A DNA stretch of 64,000 bases from Bradyrhizobium sp. Y36 (GTDB lineage: Bacteria > Pseudomonadota > Alphaproteobacteria > Rhizobiales > Xanthobacteraceae). Position 1 is the first letter of the stretch, and the number at the start of each line of letters is the position of its first letter. The stretch covers positions 62,001 through 126,000 of the forward strand of contig NZ_NWTI01000012.1 of NCBI RefSeq assembly GCF_002531575.1, given 5' to 3'. Below are positions 41,209 to 49,899 of the stretch, piece after piece. The position numbers were made by a program, and so were the translations under genes. The notes under the pieces were generated by a model. The model had not been told where the DNA came from. It made no database searches and saw only the letters and a list, made by a program, of their open reading frames with translations.

Positions 41209-42531
41209 GTGAACGCGTCAGCCAAATTCTTCGATGCAAGCGCACCGGTCGCCTTTGCCGGCGAGGACGCCGCCTCTACGCTTGCGTTCCGCTGGTACGA
41301 CAAGGACCGCATGGTCCACGGCCGCCGGCTGGAGGACCACTTACGCTTTGCGGTCTGCTACTGGCATTCGCTGTGCTGGCCGGGCGGCGATCCGTTCGGC
41401 GGCGAGACGTTCTTGCGGCCATGGCACCACGGCTCCGACGCGATGGCGCAGGCGCGGGCCAAGGCCGACGTCGCGTTCGAGCTGTTCCGCCTGCTCGATG
41501 TACCCTATTTCACCTTCCACGACGTCGATGCCGCGCCGGAGGGCGCTTCGCTCGCCGAGTCCGTCGCCAATCTCAACGCGATCGCCGATCTGTTCGAAGC
41601 GAAGATGGCTTCGGCTAAGGTCCGCCTGCTCTGGGGCACCGCAAACCTGTTCACGCATCGCCGCTACATGGCGGGTGCGGCGACCAATCCCGACCCCGAG
41701 ATCTTCACCTATGCCGCCGGCCAGGTCCGCGCCGCGCTGGAGGTGACGCACCGGCTCGGCGGCCAGAACTACGTGCTGTGGGGCGGCCGCGAGGGCTACG
41801 AGACGCTGCTCAACACCGATCTCAAGCGCGAGCTCGACCAGCTCGGCCGCTTCGTCTCGCTGGTCGTCGAGCACAAGCACAAGATAGGCTTCAAGGGCCC
41901 GATCCTGATCGAGCCGAAGCCGAAGGAGCCGACCAAGCATCAATATGATTTCGACGTCGCCACCTGCTACGGCTTCCTCGAACGCTACGACCTGCTCAAG
42001 GACGTCAAGCTCAACATCGAGCAGAACCACGCCATCCTCGCCGGCCATTCCTTCCATCACGAGGTCGCGCTCGCCGAGGCGCTCGGCGTGTTCGGCTCGC
42101 TCGACATCAATCGCGGCGACGACCTGCTCGGCTGGGATACCGACCAGTTCGCGATGAACGTGCCGGAGCTGGCGCTGGTGTTCCACGAAATCCTGAATCG
42201 CGGCGGCTTCACCTCGGGCGGGCTCAATTTCGACGCAAAAATCCGGCGGCAGTCGATCGATCCCGATGATCTCATTCACGCCCATGTCGGCTCGATGGAT
42301 GCCTGCGCGCGGGCGTTCCTCGCCGCCGCCGACATGCTGGATGCCGGCGTGCTCACCACCCCGCTCGCGAAGCGCTATGACGGATGGTTCGGCTCTGAGG
42401 GCCGCGCCATTCTCGGCGGCCAGCGTTCGCTCGCCGATCTCGCCGACCGCGCGCTTCAACCCGGCTTCGACCCGCAGCCGCGCTCGGGCCGGCAGGAATA
42501 TCTGGAATCCCTGGTCAACCGTCATGTCTGA
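41209..42531 (+). CDS. xylA: Xylose isomerase
   Basis: 440-aa metal-dependent isomerase that converts D-xylose to D-xylulose. Catalytic H104 and D107 lie in YFTFHDVD, with the metal-site elements LIEPKPKEPTKHQYDFD, NIEQNHA and the later GSLDINRGD. Length fits class II XylA (about 435-440 aa). The start is a GTG directly after the xylB stop, preceded by AAGGAGACGAC inside the end of xylB. The order xylB-xylA and the adjoining transporter make it part of a sugar catabolic operon. Confidence 0.95.
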   Translation: MNASAKFFDASAPVAFAGEDAASTLAFRWYDKDRMVHGRRLEDHLRFAVCYWHSLCWPGGDPFGGETFLRPWHHGSDAMAQARAKADVAFELFRLLDVPYFTFHDVDAAPEGASLAESVANLNAIADLFEAKMASAKVRLLWGTANLFTHRRYMAGAATNPDPEIFTYAAGQVRAALEVTHRLGGQNYVLWGGREGYETLLNTDLKRELDQLGRFVSLVVEHKHKIGFKGPILIEPKPKEPTKHQYDFDVATCYGFLERYDLLKDVKLNIEQNHAILAGHSFHHEVALAEALGVFGSLDINRGDDLLGWDTDQFAMNVPELALVFHEILNRGGFTSGGLNFDAKIRRQSIDPDDLIHAHVGSMDACARAFLAAADMLDAGVLTTPLAKRYDGWFGSEGRAILGGQRSLADLADRALQPGFDPQPRSGRQEYLESLVNRHV

Positions 42532-42543
42532 GGAAGTCCGCTG

Positions 42544-43302
42544 ATGGCACATGCTGACGCGACCCCGGTCCTCGAACTCCGAGGCATCGGCAAGGAGTTC
42601 GGCGCCATCCGCGCGCTGCACGATGTCGACATGCAGGTCCTGCCGGGCGAGGTGGTCGGCCTGATGGGCGACAACGGCGCGGGCAAGTCGACGCTGGTCA
42701 AGATCATCGCCGGCAATTTCCGCCCGAGCCACGGCGAGATCCGCTTCGCCGGCAATGCGGTCCATTTCAGCCGGCCCGTCGATGCCCGCGGCGTCGGCAT
42801 CGAAGTCGTCTATCAGGACCTTGCGCTCGCCGACAATCTGACGGCTGCGGCGAACGTGTTCCTCGGCCGCGAGCTGAAACGCAAATACGGACCCATCGCC
42901 TTGCTCGACCACAAGGCGATGGCGGCGCGCGCGTTGGAGCTGTTCGGCGAGCTGCGCTCGGAAACGCGCCCCGACGATCTCGTCAAGCAGATGTCGGGCG
43001 GCCAGCGCCAGGCGGTCGCGATCGCGCGGACGCGGCTCTCCAATGCGCGGCTGGTGATGATGGACGAGCCGACCGCCGCGATCTCGGTGCGCCAGGTCGA
43101 GCAGGTGCTCGGCCTGATCCATCGGCTGAAGGAGCAGGGCGTTGCCGTGATGCTGATCTCGCACCGCATGCCCGACGTGTTCGCGGTGTGCGACCGCGTC
43201 ATCGTCATGCGTCGCGGCGAGAAGCGCGCCGACAAGCCGATCCACGAGACGAGCCCGGAGGAAATCACCGCTCTCATCACCGGCGCGAAGGAGGCGGCGT
43301 GA
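42544..43302 (+). CDS. Sugar ABC transporter ATP-binding protein, single domain
   Basis: 252-aa ATPase. Walker A GDNGAGKST, signature MSGGQRQAVAIARTRL, Walker B LVMMDEPTAA and switch His ISHRM. It has one ABC domain, like FrcA, whereas XylG/RbsA are about twice as long with two. This suggests that two copies act with the permease dimer. It is coupled to the permease gene by a one-base overlap (TGATG). The substrate is probably xylose or another pentose, from the context of xylAB. Confidence 0.9.
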   Translation: MAHADATPVLELRGIGKEFGAIRALHDVDMQVLPGEVVGLMGDNGAGKSTLVKIIAGNFRPSHGEIRFAGNAVHFSRPVDARGVGIEVVYQDLALADNLTAAANVFLGRELKRKYGPIALLDHKAMAARALELFGELRSETRPDDLVKQMSGGQRQAVAIARTRLSNARLVMMDEPTAAISVRQVEQVLGLIHRLKEQGVAVMLISHRMPDVFAVCDRVIVMRRGEKRADKPIHETSPEEITALITGAKEAA

Positions 43303-44372
43303 TGGCCATGCCCATGGAATCTCCGATCAGCTTCACCAATGTCGGCAAGATCAGATGGTGGCAGCGCGGCATCTTCGCCTCCCAGACCGGCTATGTGCTG
43401 CTGGCGCTCGCCGTGCTGCTGGTGATCATGCATTTCGCCAGCCCCTATTTCTTCACCGAAGGCAACATGCAGAACGTGGCGAAGAACTTTTCCTTCATCG
43501 CCATTGCGACGCTCGGCGTCACTTTCGTCATCATCACCGGCGGCATCGACCTGTCGGTGGGATCGATGATGTGCTTCTCGGCCATGATCACCTCGATGGT
43601 GATGACCGAGCTGTCGGCGCCCGGCTCGCCGCTGGTGCACATGGCGGCGGACGGCAAGACCGTGCTGGCCAACGTGCCGGGGCTCATCCTGCTGATCTCG
43701 ATCCTCGCCGGCCTCGGCGTTGCGCTGATCGCGGGGCTCGTCAACGGCTTCTGCATCGCGGTGCTCGGCCTGTCGCCCTTCGTCACCACGCTCGGCATGC
43801 TCTCGATCGTGCGCGGGCTCGGCTATGTCGTCTCCAACGGCCGCGGCAGCTTTCCGGGCGGGCCTGATGCCGACTATTTCTACGCGCTCACCTCGGGTGA
43901 TGTGCTCGGCGTGCCCGTGCCTTTCATCTATCTCGTGATCCTCGCGCTGGCGATGGCGGTGGTGCTGCACCACAGCGCGTTCGGCCGCCACGTCTTCGCC
44001 CTCGGCGGCAACGAGAAGGCGGCCGAGCTCACCGGCATCCCGGTGGTGCGGGTGAAGATCGAGGTCTATGTGATCTGTGCGCTCGCCGCGGGCCTGCAGG
44101 GCATCATCATCTCCGGCTGGCTCGGCTCGGCGCCCGCCAACATGGCGACGTCCTACGAGCTCAACGTGATCGCGGCGGCCGTGATCGGCGGTGCCAACCT
44201 CGCCGGCGGCATCGGCGGGCCGCTCGGGGCCATCGTCGGCTGCGTGCTGCTGGAGGTGATCCGCAACGGTCTCGTGCTGGCGCAGGTCTCGTCCTACTGG
44301 CAGCAGACGCTGGTGGGCGTGATCATCATCCTGGCCGTTCTGGTCGATCGTATCCGCTCGCGGATGAGCTGA
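43302..44372 (+). CDS. Sugar ABC transporter permease
   Basis: 356-aa inner-membrane permease of the monosaccharide (RbsC/FrcC/XylH) type, with about eight to ten helices. Signature segments: GVTFVIITGGIDLSVGSMM (about residues 74-92), FALGGNEKAAELTGIPV and GGANLAGGIGGPLGAIVG. The start overlaps the ATPase stop. It is followed by a hairpin and then the binding-protein gene. Confidence 0.92.
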   Translation: MAMPMESPISFTNVGKIRWWQRGIFASQTGYVLLALAVLLVIMHFASPYFFTEGNMQNVAKNFSFIAIATLGVTFVIITGGIDLSVGSMMCFSAMITSMVMTELSAPGSPLVHMAADGKTVLANVPGLILLISILAGLGVALIAGLVNGFCIAVLGLSPFVTTLGMLSIVRGLGYVVSNGRGSFPGGPDADYFYALTSGDVLGVPVPFIYLVILALAMAVVLHHSAFGRHVFALGGNEKAAELTGIPVVRVKIEVYVICALAAGLQGIIISGWLGSAPANMATSYELNVIAAAVIGGANLAGGIGGPLGAIVGCVLLEVIRNGLVLAQVSSYWQQTLVGVIIILAVLVDRIRSRMS

Positions 44373-44385
44373 CGTCACGTCGTTT

Positions 44386-44422
44386 CGGGAAGCCAAGTAA
44401 AATGCGGCCTGTCCGCTTCCCG
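44386..44422 (+). other. Intercistronic hairpin before the binding-protein gene
   Basis: CGGGAAGC (44386-44393) and GCTTCCCG (44415-44422) are a perfect 8-bp inverted repeat with a 21-nt loop. It lies between the permease stop and the binding-protein start, where such hairpins protect the downstream message and raise its level. Confidence 0.5.
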
Positions 44423-44466
44423 AGCGCTTTCGAGAGGATGGGCACCAAACAAGGGTGGAGGAGACA

Positions 44467-45399
44467 ATGAGGAAATTTCTTCTTGCTGGCATCGCCGTCG
44501 CAATGATGGCAACGCCGGCATTCGCTGCGAACTATCGCTTCGTGATCGTGCCCAAGGCGATGAACAATCCGTTCTTCGACTTCGCACGCGACGGCTGCCT
44601 CAAGCGGGCCAAGGAGCTCGGCAACATCGAGTGCATCTACAAGGGCCCGGTCGAGCACGAGCCTGCGACGCAGGCGCAGATCATCCAGGACTTCGTCACC
44701 CAGAAGGTCGACGGCCTCGCCATCTCGGTGGCCGACGTCGCGGCCATGACCAAGTCGATCGAGGCGGCGACCGCGGCCGGCATCCCCGTCATCACCTTCG
44801 ATGCCGATGCGCCCGGTTCCAAGCGCATCGCCTATATCGGCACCAACAACAAGGAGTTCGGCGTCGCGCTCGGCAAGCAATTGCTGAAGATGCGCCCCGA
44901 TGGCGGCAAGTATGCCATGGTCTCGGGGGGTCCCGGCGCCAAGAACCTTGCCGAGCGCGTCGACGGCGTGCGCGAGGCGCTGAAGGGCTCGAAATGGGCC
45001 GAGGTCGCGGGCTCCCCGACCTTCTGCAACGACGATCCCGCGCTCGCGGTGCAGCAGATGACGGACATGCGCACCGCAACGCCCGATCTCGCCGCCATCG
45101 TTCCCATCGGCGGCTGGCCGATGTTCGCGCCGGAAGGCTTCAAGGCCTTCGCCTCCCGGAACAAGAAGGACATCGATTCCGGCAAGTTCACGCTTGTCGT
45201 CGCCGATACGCTGAAGATGCAGCTCGAGCTGCTGCGCGACGGCTATGCCAACGCGCTGGTCGGCCAGCGTCCGTTCGAGATGGGCGAGAAGGCGATGGAC
45301 ACGCTGCTCGCTATCAAGAAGGGCGAGAAGGTGCCGGAGATCGTCTACACCGGCCTCGACCTCGTCACCAAGGACAACGTCGCGCAGATGCTGAAGTAG
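44467..45399 (+). CDS. Sugar ABC transporter substrate-binding protein
   Basis: 310-aa periplasmic binding protein of the ribose/galactose type. Signal peptide about residues 1-21 (ending AFA). The mature N-terminus reads NYRFVIVPKAMNNPFFDFAR and the hinge region VDGLAISVADVAAM, with GTNNKEFGVALGKQLLK in the second lobe. ATG 44467 is chosen (GGTGGAGGAG just upstream) over an in-frame GTG four codons earlier. It is the last transporter gene and is followed by a strong hairpin. Confidence 0.92.
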   Translation: MRKFLLAGIAVAMMATPAFAANYRFVIVPKAMNNPFFDFARDGCLKRAKELGNIECIYKGPVEHEPATQAQIIQDFVTQKVDGLAISVADVAAMTKSIEAATAAGIPVITFDADAPGSKRIAYIGTNNKEFGVALGKQLLKMRPDGGKYAMVSGGPGAKNLAERVDGVREALKGSKWAEVAGSPTFCNDDPALAVQQMTDMRTATPDLAAIVPIGGWPMFAPEGFKAFASRNKKDIDSGKFTLVVADTLKMQLELLRDGYANALVGQRPFEMGEKAMDTLLAIKKGEKVPEIVYTGLDLVTKDNVAQMLK

Positions 45400-45430
45400 G
45401 AGCGTCCGCCAGCCCCGCGCTCCTGCATGC

Positions 45431-45463
45431 CTCCCCCGCTTGCGGTTTTCGCAAGCGGGGGAG
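45431..45463 (+). terminator. Hairpin ending the xyl transporter genes
   Basis: CTCCCCCGCTTGCG (45431-45444), loop GTTTT, CGCAAGCGGGGGAG (45450-45463): a perfect 14-bp stem with no long T-run. It lies between the binding-protein gene and the aldo/keto reductase gene, and is probably a terminator or strong mRNA-end stabiliser. Confidence 0.75.
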
Positions 45464-45497
45464 ATGATCTCAACTCTTGGAAGATCGTTGGAAGGCA

Positions 45498-46481
45498 ATG
45501 GGAATGAAGCGCTCGCGGCTCGGCTCGCTCGACGTCACCTCAATCGGGCTCGGTTCCGCCCCGCTCGGCGGATTGTTCAGCCCCGTGAGCGAGGCCGATG
45601 CGGAGGCGACGATCGCACGCGCCTGGTCGGCCGGGGTGCGATTTTTCGATACCGCGCCGCTCTATGGCTTTGGCCTTGCCGAGCGACGAGTCGGGGCCTT
45701 CCTGCGCCAGCAGCCACGCGACTCCTACGCCATCTCGACCAAGGTCGGCCGCCTGCTGCGCGCGCCCGATGGCGGCGCCGCCGAGGACGATCACTACAAG
45801 GGCACGCCGCGCGAGCGGCCGGTGTTCGATTTCAGCCATGACGGTGTGATGCGATCGGTCGAGGAAAGCCTTGCCCGTCTCGGGCTCGACCGCGTCGACG
45901 TGCTGCTCGTGCACGACCCTGATGACCACTATGACGAGGCTGTCGCAGGTGCCTTCCGCGCGCTGCAGCGCCTGCGCACCGATGGCACGGTCAAGGCGAT
46001 CGGCGCGGGCATGAACCAGTCGGAGATGCTCGCGCGCTTCGCCGAGGCCGTGCCGGTCGATTGCTTCCTGCTCGCCGGGCGCTACACGCTGCTCGACCAG
46101 GGTGCGCTCGATGTCCTGTTTCCGCTCTGCACGGCGAAGAACATCGGCATCCTGCTGGGCGGCATCTACAACAGCGGTATCCTGGCCAATCCGCATGCCG
46201 GCGCAAAGTTCAACTATCGGGACGCCGATGCGTCGCTGGTGGCGCGGGCGCTCGAGCTCGACGCGCTCTGCCGCAAGCATGGGACTGAGCTGAAAGCCGC
46301 GGCACTTCAGTTCTGCATGGCGCATCCCGCCGTCACCGTGGCCGTGATGGGCGCGCGCAACGCAGGCGAAGTTGCCGACAACATCGTGATGTCGGAGACG
46401 GCGGTGCCGGCGGCGTTCTGGCAGGAGCTGCACGCACGAAACCTCGTCGATGCCCGGGCGCCGCTGCCGACGGGAGCGTAA
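45498..46481 (+). CDS. Aldo/keto reductase (aldose 1-dehydrogenase type)
   Basis: 327-aa NAD(P)-dependent AKR. Catalytic Asp and Tyr lie in FFDTAPLYGFG, Lys in ISTKVG, and His in LLVHDPD. It resembles D-threo-aldose/L-fucose 1-dehydrogenases, which oxidise a sugar to its lactone. The next gene encodes a lactonase-type amidohydrolase, which would open that lactone. ATG 45498 has GGAAGG 3 nt upstream; a TTG seven codons earlier is not used. Confidence 0.86.
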   Translation: MGMKRSRLGSLDVTSIGLGSAPLGGLFSPVSEADAEATIARAWSAGVRFFDTAPLYGFGLAERRVGAFLRQQPRDSYAISTKVGRLLRAPDGGAAEDDHYKGTPRERPVFDFSHDGVMRSVEESLARLGLDRVDVLLVHDPDDHYDEAVAGAFRALQRLRTDGTVKAIGAGMNQSEMLARFAEAVPVDCFLLAGRYTLLDQGALDVLFPLCTAKNIGILLGGIYNSGILANPHAGAKFNYRDADASLVARALELDALCRKHGTELKAAALQFCMAHPAVTVAVMGARNAGEVADNIVMSETAVPAAFWQELHARNLVDARAPLPTGA

Positions 46482-46484
46482 GCC

Positions 46485-47336
46485 ATGATCATCGACGCCC
46501 ACCAGCATTTCTGGGATCCCGCGCGTGCCGACTATCCCTGGATGGCGGCGGAGGAGCTCGCGCCGATCCGCCGCGCCTTCGGGCCGGCCGATCTCGCGCC
46601 ACTGCTGACGGCGAGCCGCATTGATGCCAGCATCGTGGTGCAATGCCGCTCCTCGCTCGAAGAGACCGAGGAGTTCTTGGCGATTGCGCATGTTACACCG
46701 TCGGTGATCGGCGTCGTCGGCTGGGCCGACCTGACGGACGGCGCGCTCGGCGACACGCTCGACCGGCTACGCGGCCTACCGGGCGGGCAAAAACTCGTCG
46801 GCATCCGTCACCAGGTGCATGACGAGACCGATCCCGACTGGCTGCTGCGCGAGGACGTCCAGCGCGGCCTCACCGCTGTGTTCGCGCGCGATCTCGCCTA
46901 TGATTTCCTCGTCCGCAGCCGCGAGCTGCCCGCGGCGATCGCGACCGCGCAGGCCTTTCCGCAAGCGCGCTTCGTGCTCGACCATGCGGCCAAGCCGCCG
47001 ATCGCCGGCGGCGGCAGCGCCGAATGGTCCGATCGCATCAGGGCATTCGGGGCGTGCGGCAACGTTTGGTGCAAGATCTCCGGGCTTGCGACCGAAGCGA
47101 TCTGGAACGAATGGGATGCGGAACGCCTGTTTCCGTTCGTCGCGCATGCCGCAAGCTGCTTCGGCGAGGACAGGCTGATCTTCGGCTCGGACTGGCCGGT
47201 ATGCCTGCTTGCGGGGAGCTATGGCGAGATCAAGTGCGCGCTGGAAACCTGCCTGACGAATCTTGGTCCACAGGTGCGGGACAAGGCGTTTGGGGTGAAT
47301 GCCGCGCAGGCGTATCGGCTGGCTGTCACAAGTTAG
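46485..47336 (+). CDS. Amidohydrolase-family lactonase (fuconolactonase/rhamnonolactonase-like)
   Basis: 283-aa metal-dependent hydrolase. Conserved motifs: MIIDAHQHFWD (metal His), IRHQVHDETDPDWLL, RFVLDHAAKPPI and IFGSDWPVCLL. These mark the L-fucono-/L-rhamnono-lactonase branch. It starts 3 nt after the AKR gene, so lactone formation and hydrolysis are coupled. The pair belongs to the oxidative degradation of an aldose and may let the locus use sugars other than xylose. Confidence 0.86.
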   Translation: MIIDAHQHFWDPARADYPWMAAEELAPIRRAFGPADLAPLLTASRIDASIVVQCRSSLEETEEFLAIAHVTPSVIGVVGWADLTDGALGDTLDRLRGLPGGQKLVGIRHQVHDETDPDWLLREDVQRGLTAVFARDLAYDFLVRSRELPAAIATAQAFPQARFVLDHAAKPPIAGGGSAEWSDRIRAFGACGNVWCKISGLATEAIWNEWDAERLFPFVAHAASCFGEDRLIFGSDWPVCLLAGSYGEIKCALETCLTNLGPQVRDKAFGVNAAQAYRLAVTS

Positions 47337-47351
47337 CGCCTGAGCGCGCGC

Positions 47352-47487
47352 CTCGTCCTGCGAGACGACCGCTTGCAGCGGTCTCCTCAGCATGAGGCTA
47401 AGCGGCATCGGCGCCTGCCGAAGCAGCCGCCGCGCACGCCGTTCCTCATCCTGGGGAGTGCGCACTTGCGCGCGTCTCGAAGGATGG
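47352..47487. repeat. Dispersed palindromic repeat, family E copy 1
   Basis: CTCGTCCTGCGAGACGACCG (47352-47371) opens a block with GCTTGCAGC hairpin sequence and CTCCTCAGCATGAGG. The inverted counterpart CCTCATCCTGGGGAGTGCGC...CGTCTCGAAGGATGG closes it at 47487. A second copy is at 52747-52880. It fills the gap between the lactonase and the convergent binding-protein gene. Confidence 0.7.
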
Positions 47488-47560
47488 CTGCAGGGGTATC
47501 TGTCTCGAAAACGATCGCCCTGCCGCCCGTGGGGAGTGGAGAAGCAATAATCGGCTCCGT

Positions 47561-48790
47561 CTACTCCGACATCGGCTTGTCGGAGATGTCCCAGTCCTTG
47601 CCGGTGAAGGTGGAGATGAACAGCGTCTTCATCGGCGTGTAGTCCTCGGGCGTGTAGTCGTAGGTCACGCCGTCGAGGAAATAGGGCGAGTGGAAGCCCT
47701 TGAGGTTGGAGGCCTGCTTCAGCACGTTGGCGCGGGTGAGGTCGTCGCCGCAGCGCCGCAGGATCTCGCCCATGGTCACGGCCTGGCCGTAGCCGGCGAA
47801 GGCGATGGTGTTGTCGGGGTCGATGGCCGGGGTGTACTTCTTGCGCAATTCCTCGAACGCCATCACGTCGGGGTCCTTCTCCCATTTGGGCAGGCCGACC
47901 TCCTTGTTATAGCGGATGGCGACGATGCCGGCGGCGTTCTCGAGGCCCGCGGCATTGAGGATCGAGCGGCCGGTCGAGCCCGCAGAAAGAAGCTGCAGCG
48001 GCTTCCAGCCGAGCTCGGCGACCTTGCGGATCGACTGCGACGACGCCTTGCCGGTGGAGATGTTGTAGAAGACGTCGGCGCCGGACTTCGAGAGGTTGAT
48101 GAGCTGGGAATCGACGGTCGGCTCGGTCAGATCATAGGTCTGCTCCATGATCACCTTTGCGGTGCCGCCGGCGTCTTCCAGAACCTTCTTGAAGGGTCCG
48201 AGGAAGTCGCGACCAAAGTCGTCGTTCTGGTAGAGGATGCCGATCTTGGCGTTCGGCTTCACACTGACGACGTGGCGGGCCAGGATGCGCGCCTCGGTCG
48301 GGTAGAGCGGCAGGCCCGCCATCGTCCATTTGAACTCTTTCGGGTTATTCCACTTCGACGCGCCGGTGTTGAGCAAGAGCTGCGGCACACCCTTGGAATT
48401 CAGGTATTTGTGCACGGCGGTCTGCGGCGCGGTGCCGAGCGAGCCGTACAGCGCGAGCACTTCCTCCTGCTCGACCAGACGCCGCGTCGCCTCGACGCAT
48501 TTCGGCGCGCTGTAGGCGTCGTCCATGGTGAGAAACTTGATCTTGCGTCCATTGATGCCGCCCTTCTCGTTCAGCATCTGGAAATAGGCCTCGCCGATGC
48601 GCCCCAGCACGCCATAGAGCGAGCCGGGACCGGAATGCGGCACGGTCTGCCCGATCTTGATCTCGGTGTCGCTGGCGCCCGCATCGTATTTCTTCTCTGC
48701 GGCCCAGACGTAGGGCGCGGGCAGGGTGGATGCGGCGATGGTGGCGAGCGCGGCGGCGCTGAAATCGCGCCGCGATGGATTCTTGGTCAT
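47561..48790 (-). CDS. Branched-chain amino-acid-type ABC transporter binding protein
   Basis: 409-aa periplasmic binding protein (LivJ-like). The N-terminus carries a twin-arginine motif (SRRDFSAAA) and a signal sequence ending in VWAAE. The mature part starts ASDTEIKIGQTVPHSGPGSL and shows MLNEKGGINGRKI and the hinge segment ILYQNDDFGRDFL. It would deliver an amino acid or aromatic acid to a Liv-type transporter not in the window. AGGGAG precedes the ATG. No permease gene is adjacent, so it is an orphan here. Confidence 0.88.
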   Translation of the reverse strand: MTKNPSRRDFSAAALATIAASTLPAPYVWAAEKKYDAGASDTEIKIGQTVPHSGPGSLYGVLGRIGEAYFQMLNEKGGINGRKIKFLTMDDAYSAPKCVEATRRLVEQEEVLALYGSLGTAPQTAVHKYLNSKGVPQLLLNTGASKWNNPKEFKWTMAGLPLYPTEARILARHVVSVKPNAKIGILYQNDDFGRDFLGPFKKVLEDAGGTAKVIMEQTYDLTEPTVDSQLINLSKSGADVFYNISTGKASSQSIRKVAELGWKPLQLLSAGSTGRSILNAAGLENAAGIVAIRYNKEVGLPKWEKDPDVMAFEELRKKYTPAIDPDNTIAFAGYGQAVTMGEILRRCGDDLTRANVLKQASNLKGFHSPYFLDGVTYDYTPEDYTPMKTLFISTFTGKDWDISDKPMSE

Positions 48791-48904
48791 TTTTGTTTCT
48801 CCCTAATGCGCGCATTGTGCTGGCAGGGAAGCACGGCTCGCAAGTGGCAAGTCGCAACTTTGCGACGCAATGACACTTAAATCCCAGTGTGTTAGCGCCT
48901 AGAC

Positions 48905-49831
48905 TCAAGTTTTCTCGGCGACCACGACGAGGCCGCGCACCGGCTCGTTGTTCTCGATGCGCGGCGAGGCCGCCTGCAATGTCAGAAGCTTCAGTCCGGC
49001 CCTGACGAGCGCGCTCCGCACATATTCCGCTGCATGGGCATAGCGCAGGCCTTCGCCGAGAATGATGCCGTTGCCATCGTGGGTCTCGAGCGTGAAGGCG
49101 AGCACGCCGCCCGCTGCAAGCACGCGCCTTGCTTCCGTCAGCACCGGTGCGAGATCCGACAGATACACGAACGCGTCCGCCGCAATCATCAGGTTCGCGC
49201 TTGCTTTGGGCTTGCCGCGCAAGCCATCGATCATGTCGGCGACTTCGAGCTCGGCGTACAGACCCGTCGCGCGCGCCTCCTTGATCATGCCGGACGACAG
49301 GTCGATGCCGGTGAAATGATCGACCTGCTTGGCGAAGGCGGCTGCCGCGAGGCCGGTGCCGCAGCCGAGATCGATGGCGCGCTTGAACAGAGCCGGCTTC
49401 CTGGCGGCGACGCGTGCGGCGATCACCGCCTTGAAGATCAGGGACGGCGCGCGGTATTCGAGATCGTTGACCAGAACATCCTCGAAATGCGGCGCATATT
49501 GATCGAACAAGGCCTGCACATAGGCCTTCGGCATCTCCGAGAGTTGCTCGTCGCCCAGCCGGATCAAACGCAAGCCGGCGCCGTGCTGGTCGTCCGGGTC
49601 GGACTCGCACGCTTTCCGGAAGGCGGCGATGGCCTTGTCGCGCTCGCCCAGCTCATCGCGGATTTCGCCCAGCGTGAACCAGGCCGAGGTGAAGTTCGGC
49701 GCGAGCTCGAGCGCTTGTTCCAGCAGGTCGGCGGCGGCGGGCAGGTCACCCTTGAGCTGGAGATCGCGGGCGAATTCGAAGCGGCGGTCGGCGATGAGAT
49801 CGCCCGAGGACAGGAACAGGCGCAGAGGCAT
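48905..49831 (-). CDS. TPR-containing SAM-dependent methyltransferase
   Basis: 308-aa protein. Residues about 15-85 form two TPR-like helical repeats (GDLPAAADLLEQALELAPNF, ERDKAIAAFRKACESDP). From about 150 onward a class I methyltransferase domain follows: RAIDLGCGTGLAAAAFA (SAM site), FTGIDLSSGMIKEAR, and LIAA-type strands. Such fusions methylate small molecules or proteins. The target is unknown. Minus strand, divergent from the ligase-associated exonuclease gene at 49900. Confidence 0.85.
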   Translation of the reverse strand: MPLRLFLSSGDLIADRRFEFARDLQLKGDLPAAADLLEQALELAPNFTSAWFTLGEIRDELGERDKAIAAFRKACESDPDDQHGAGLRLIRLGDEQLSEMPKAYVQALFDQYAPHFEDVLVNDLEYRAPSLIFKAVIAARVAARKPALFKRAIDLGCGTGLAAAAFAKQVDHFTGIDLSSGMIKEARATGLYAELEVADMIDGLRGKPKASANLMIAADAFVYLSDLAPVLTEARRVLAAGGVLAFTLETHDGNGIILGEGLRYAHAAEYVRSALVRAGLKLLTLQAASPRIENNEPVRGLVVVAEKT

Positions 49832-49899
49832 TGAGGAACCGAAGGAGCGAAGCGGGCGGGGCGACTCGAAGATGCGGCGACCCCACCTATATATCAGGC

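Noticed and set aside
41341..43245. 634-aa open frame opposite xylA and the ATPase gene
   Set aside because: Antisense shadow with low-complexity His/Arg/Asp composition.
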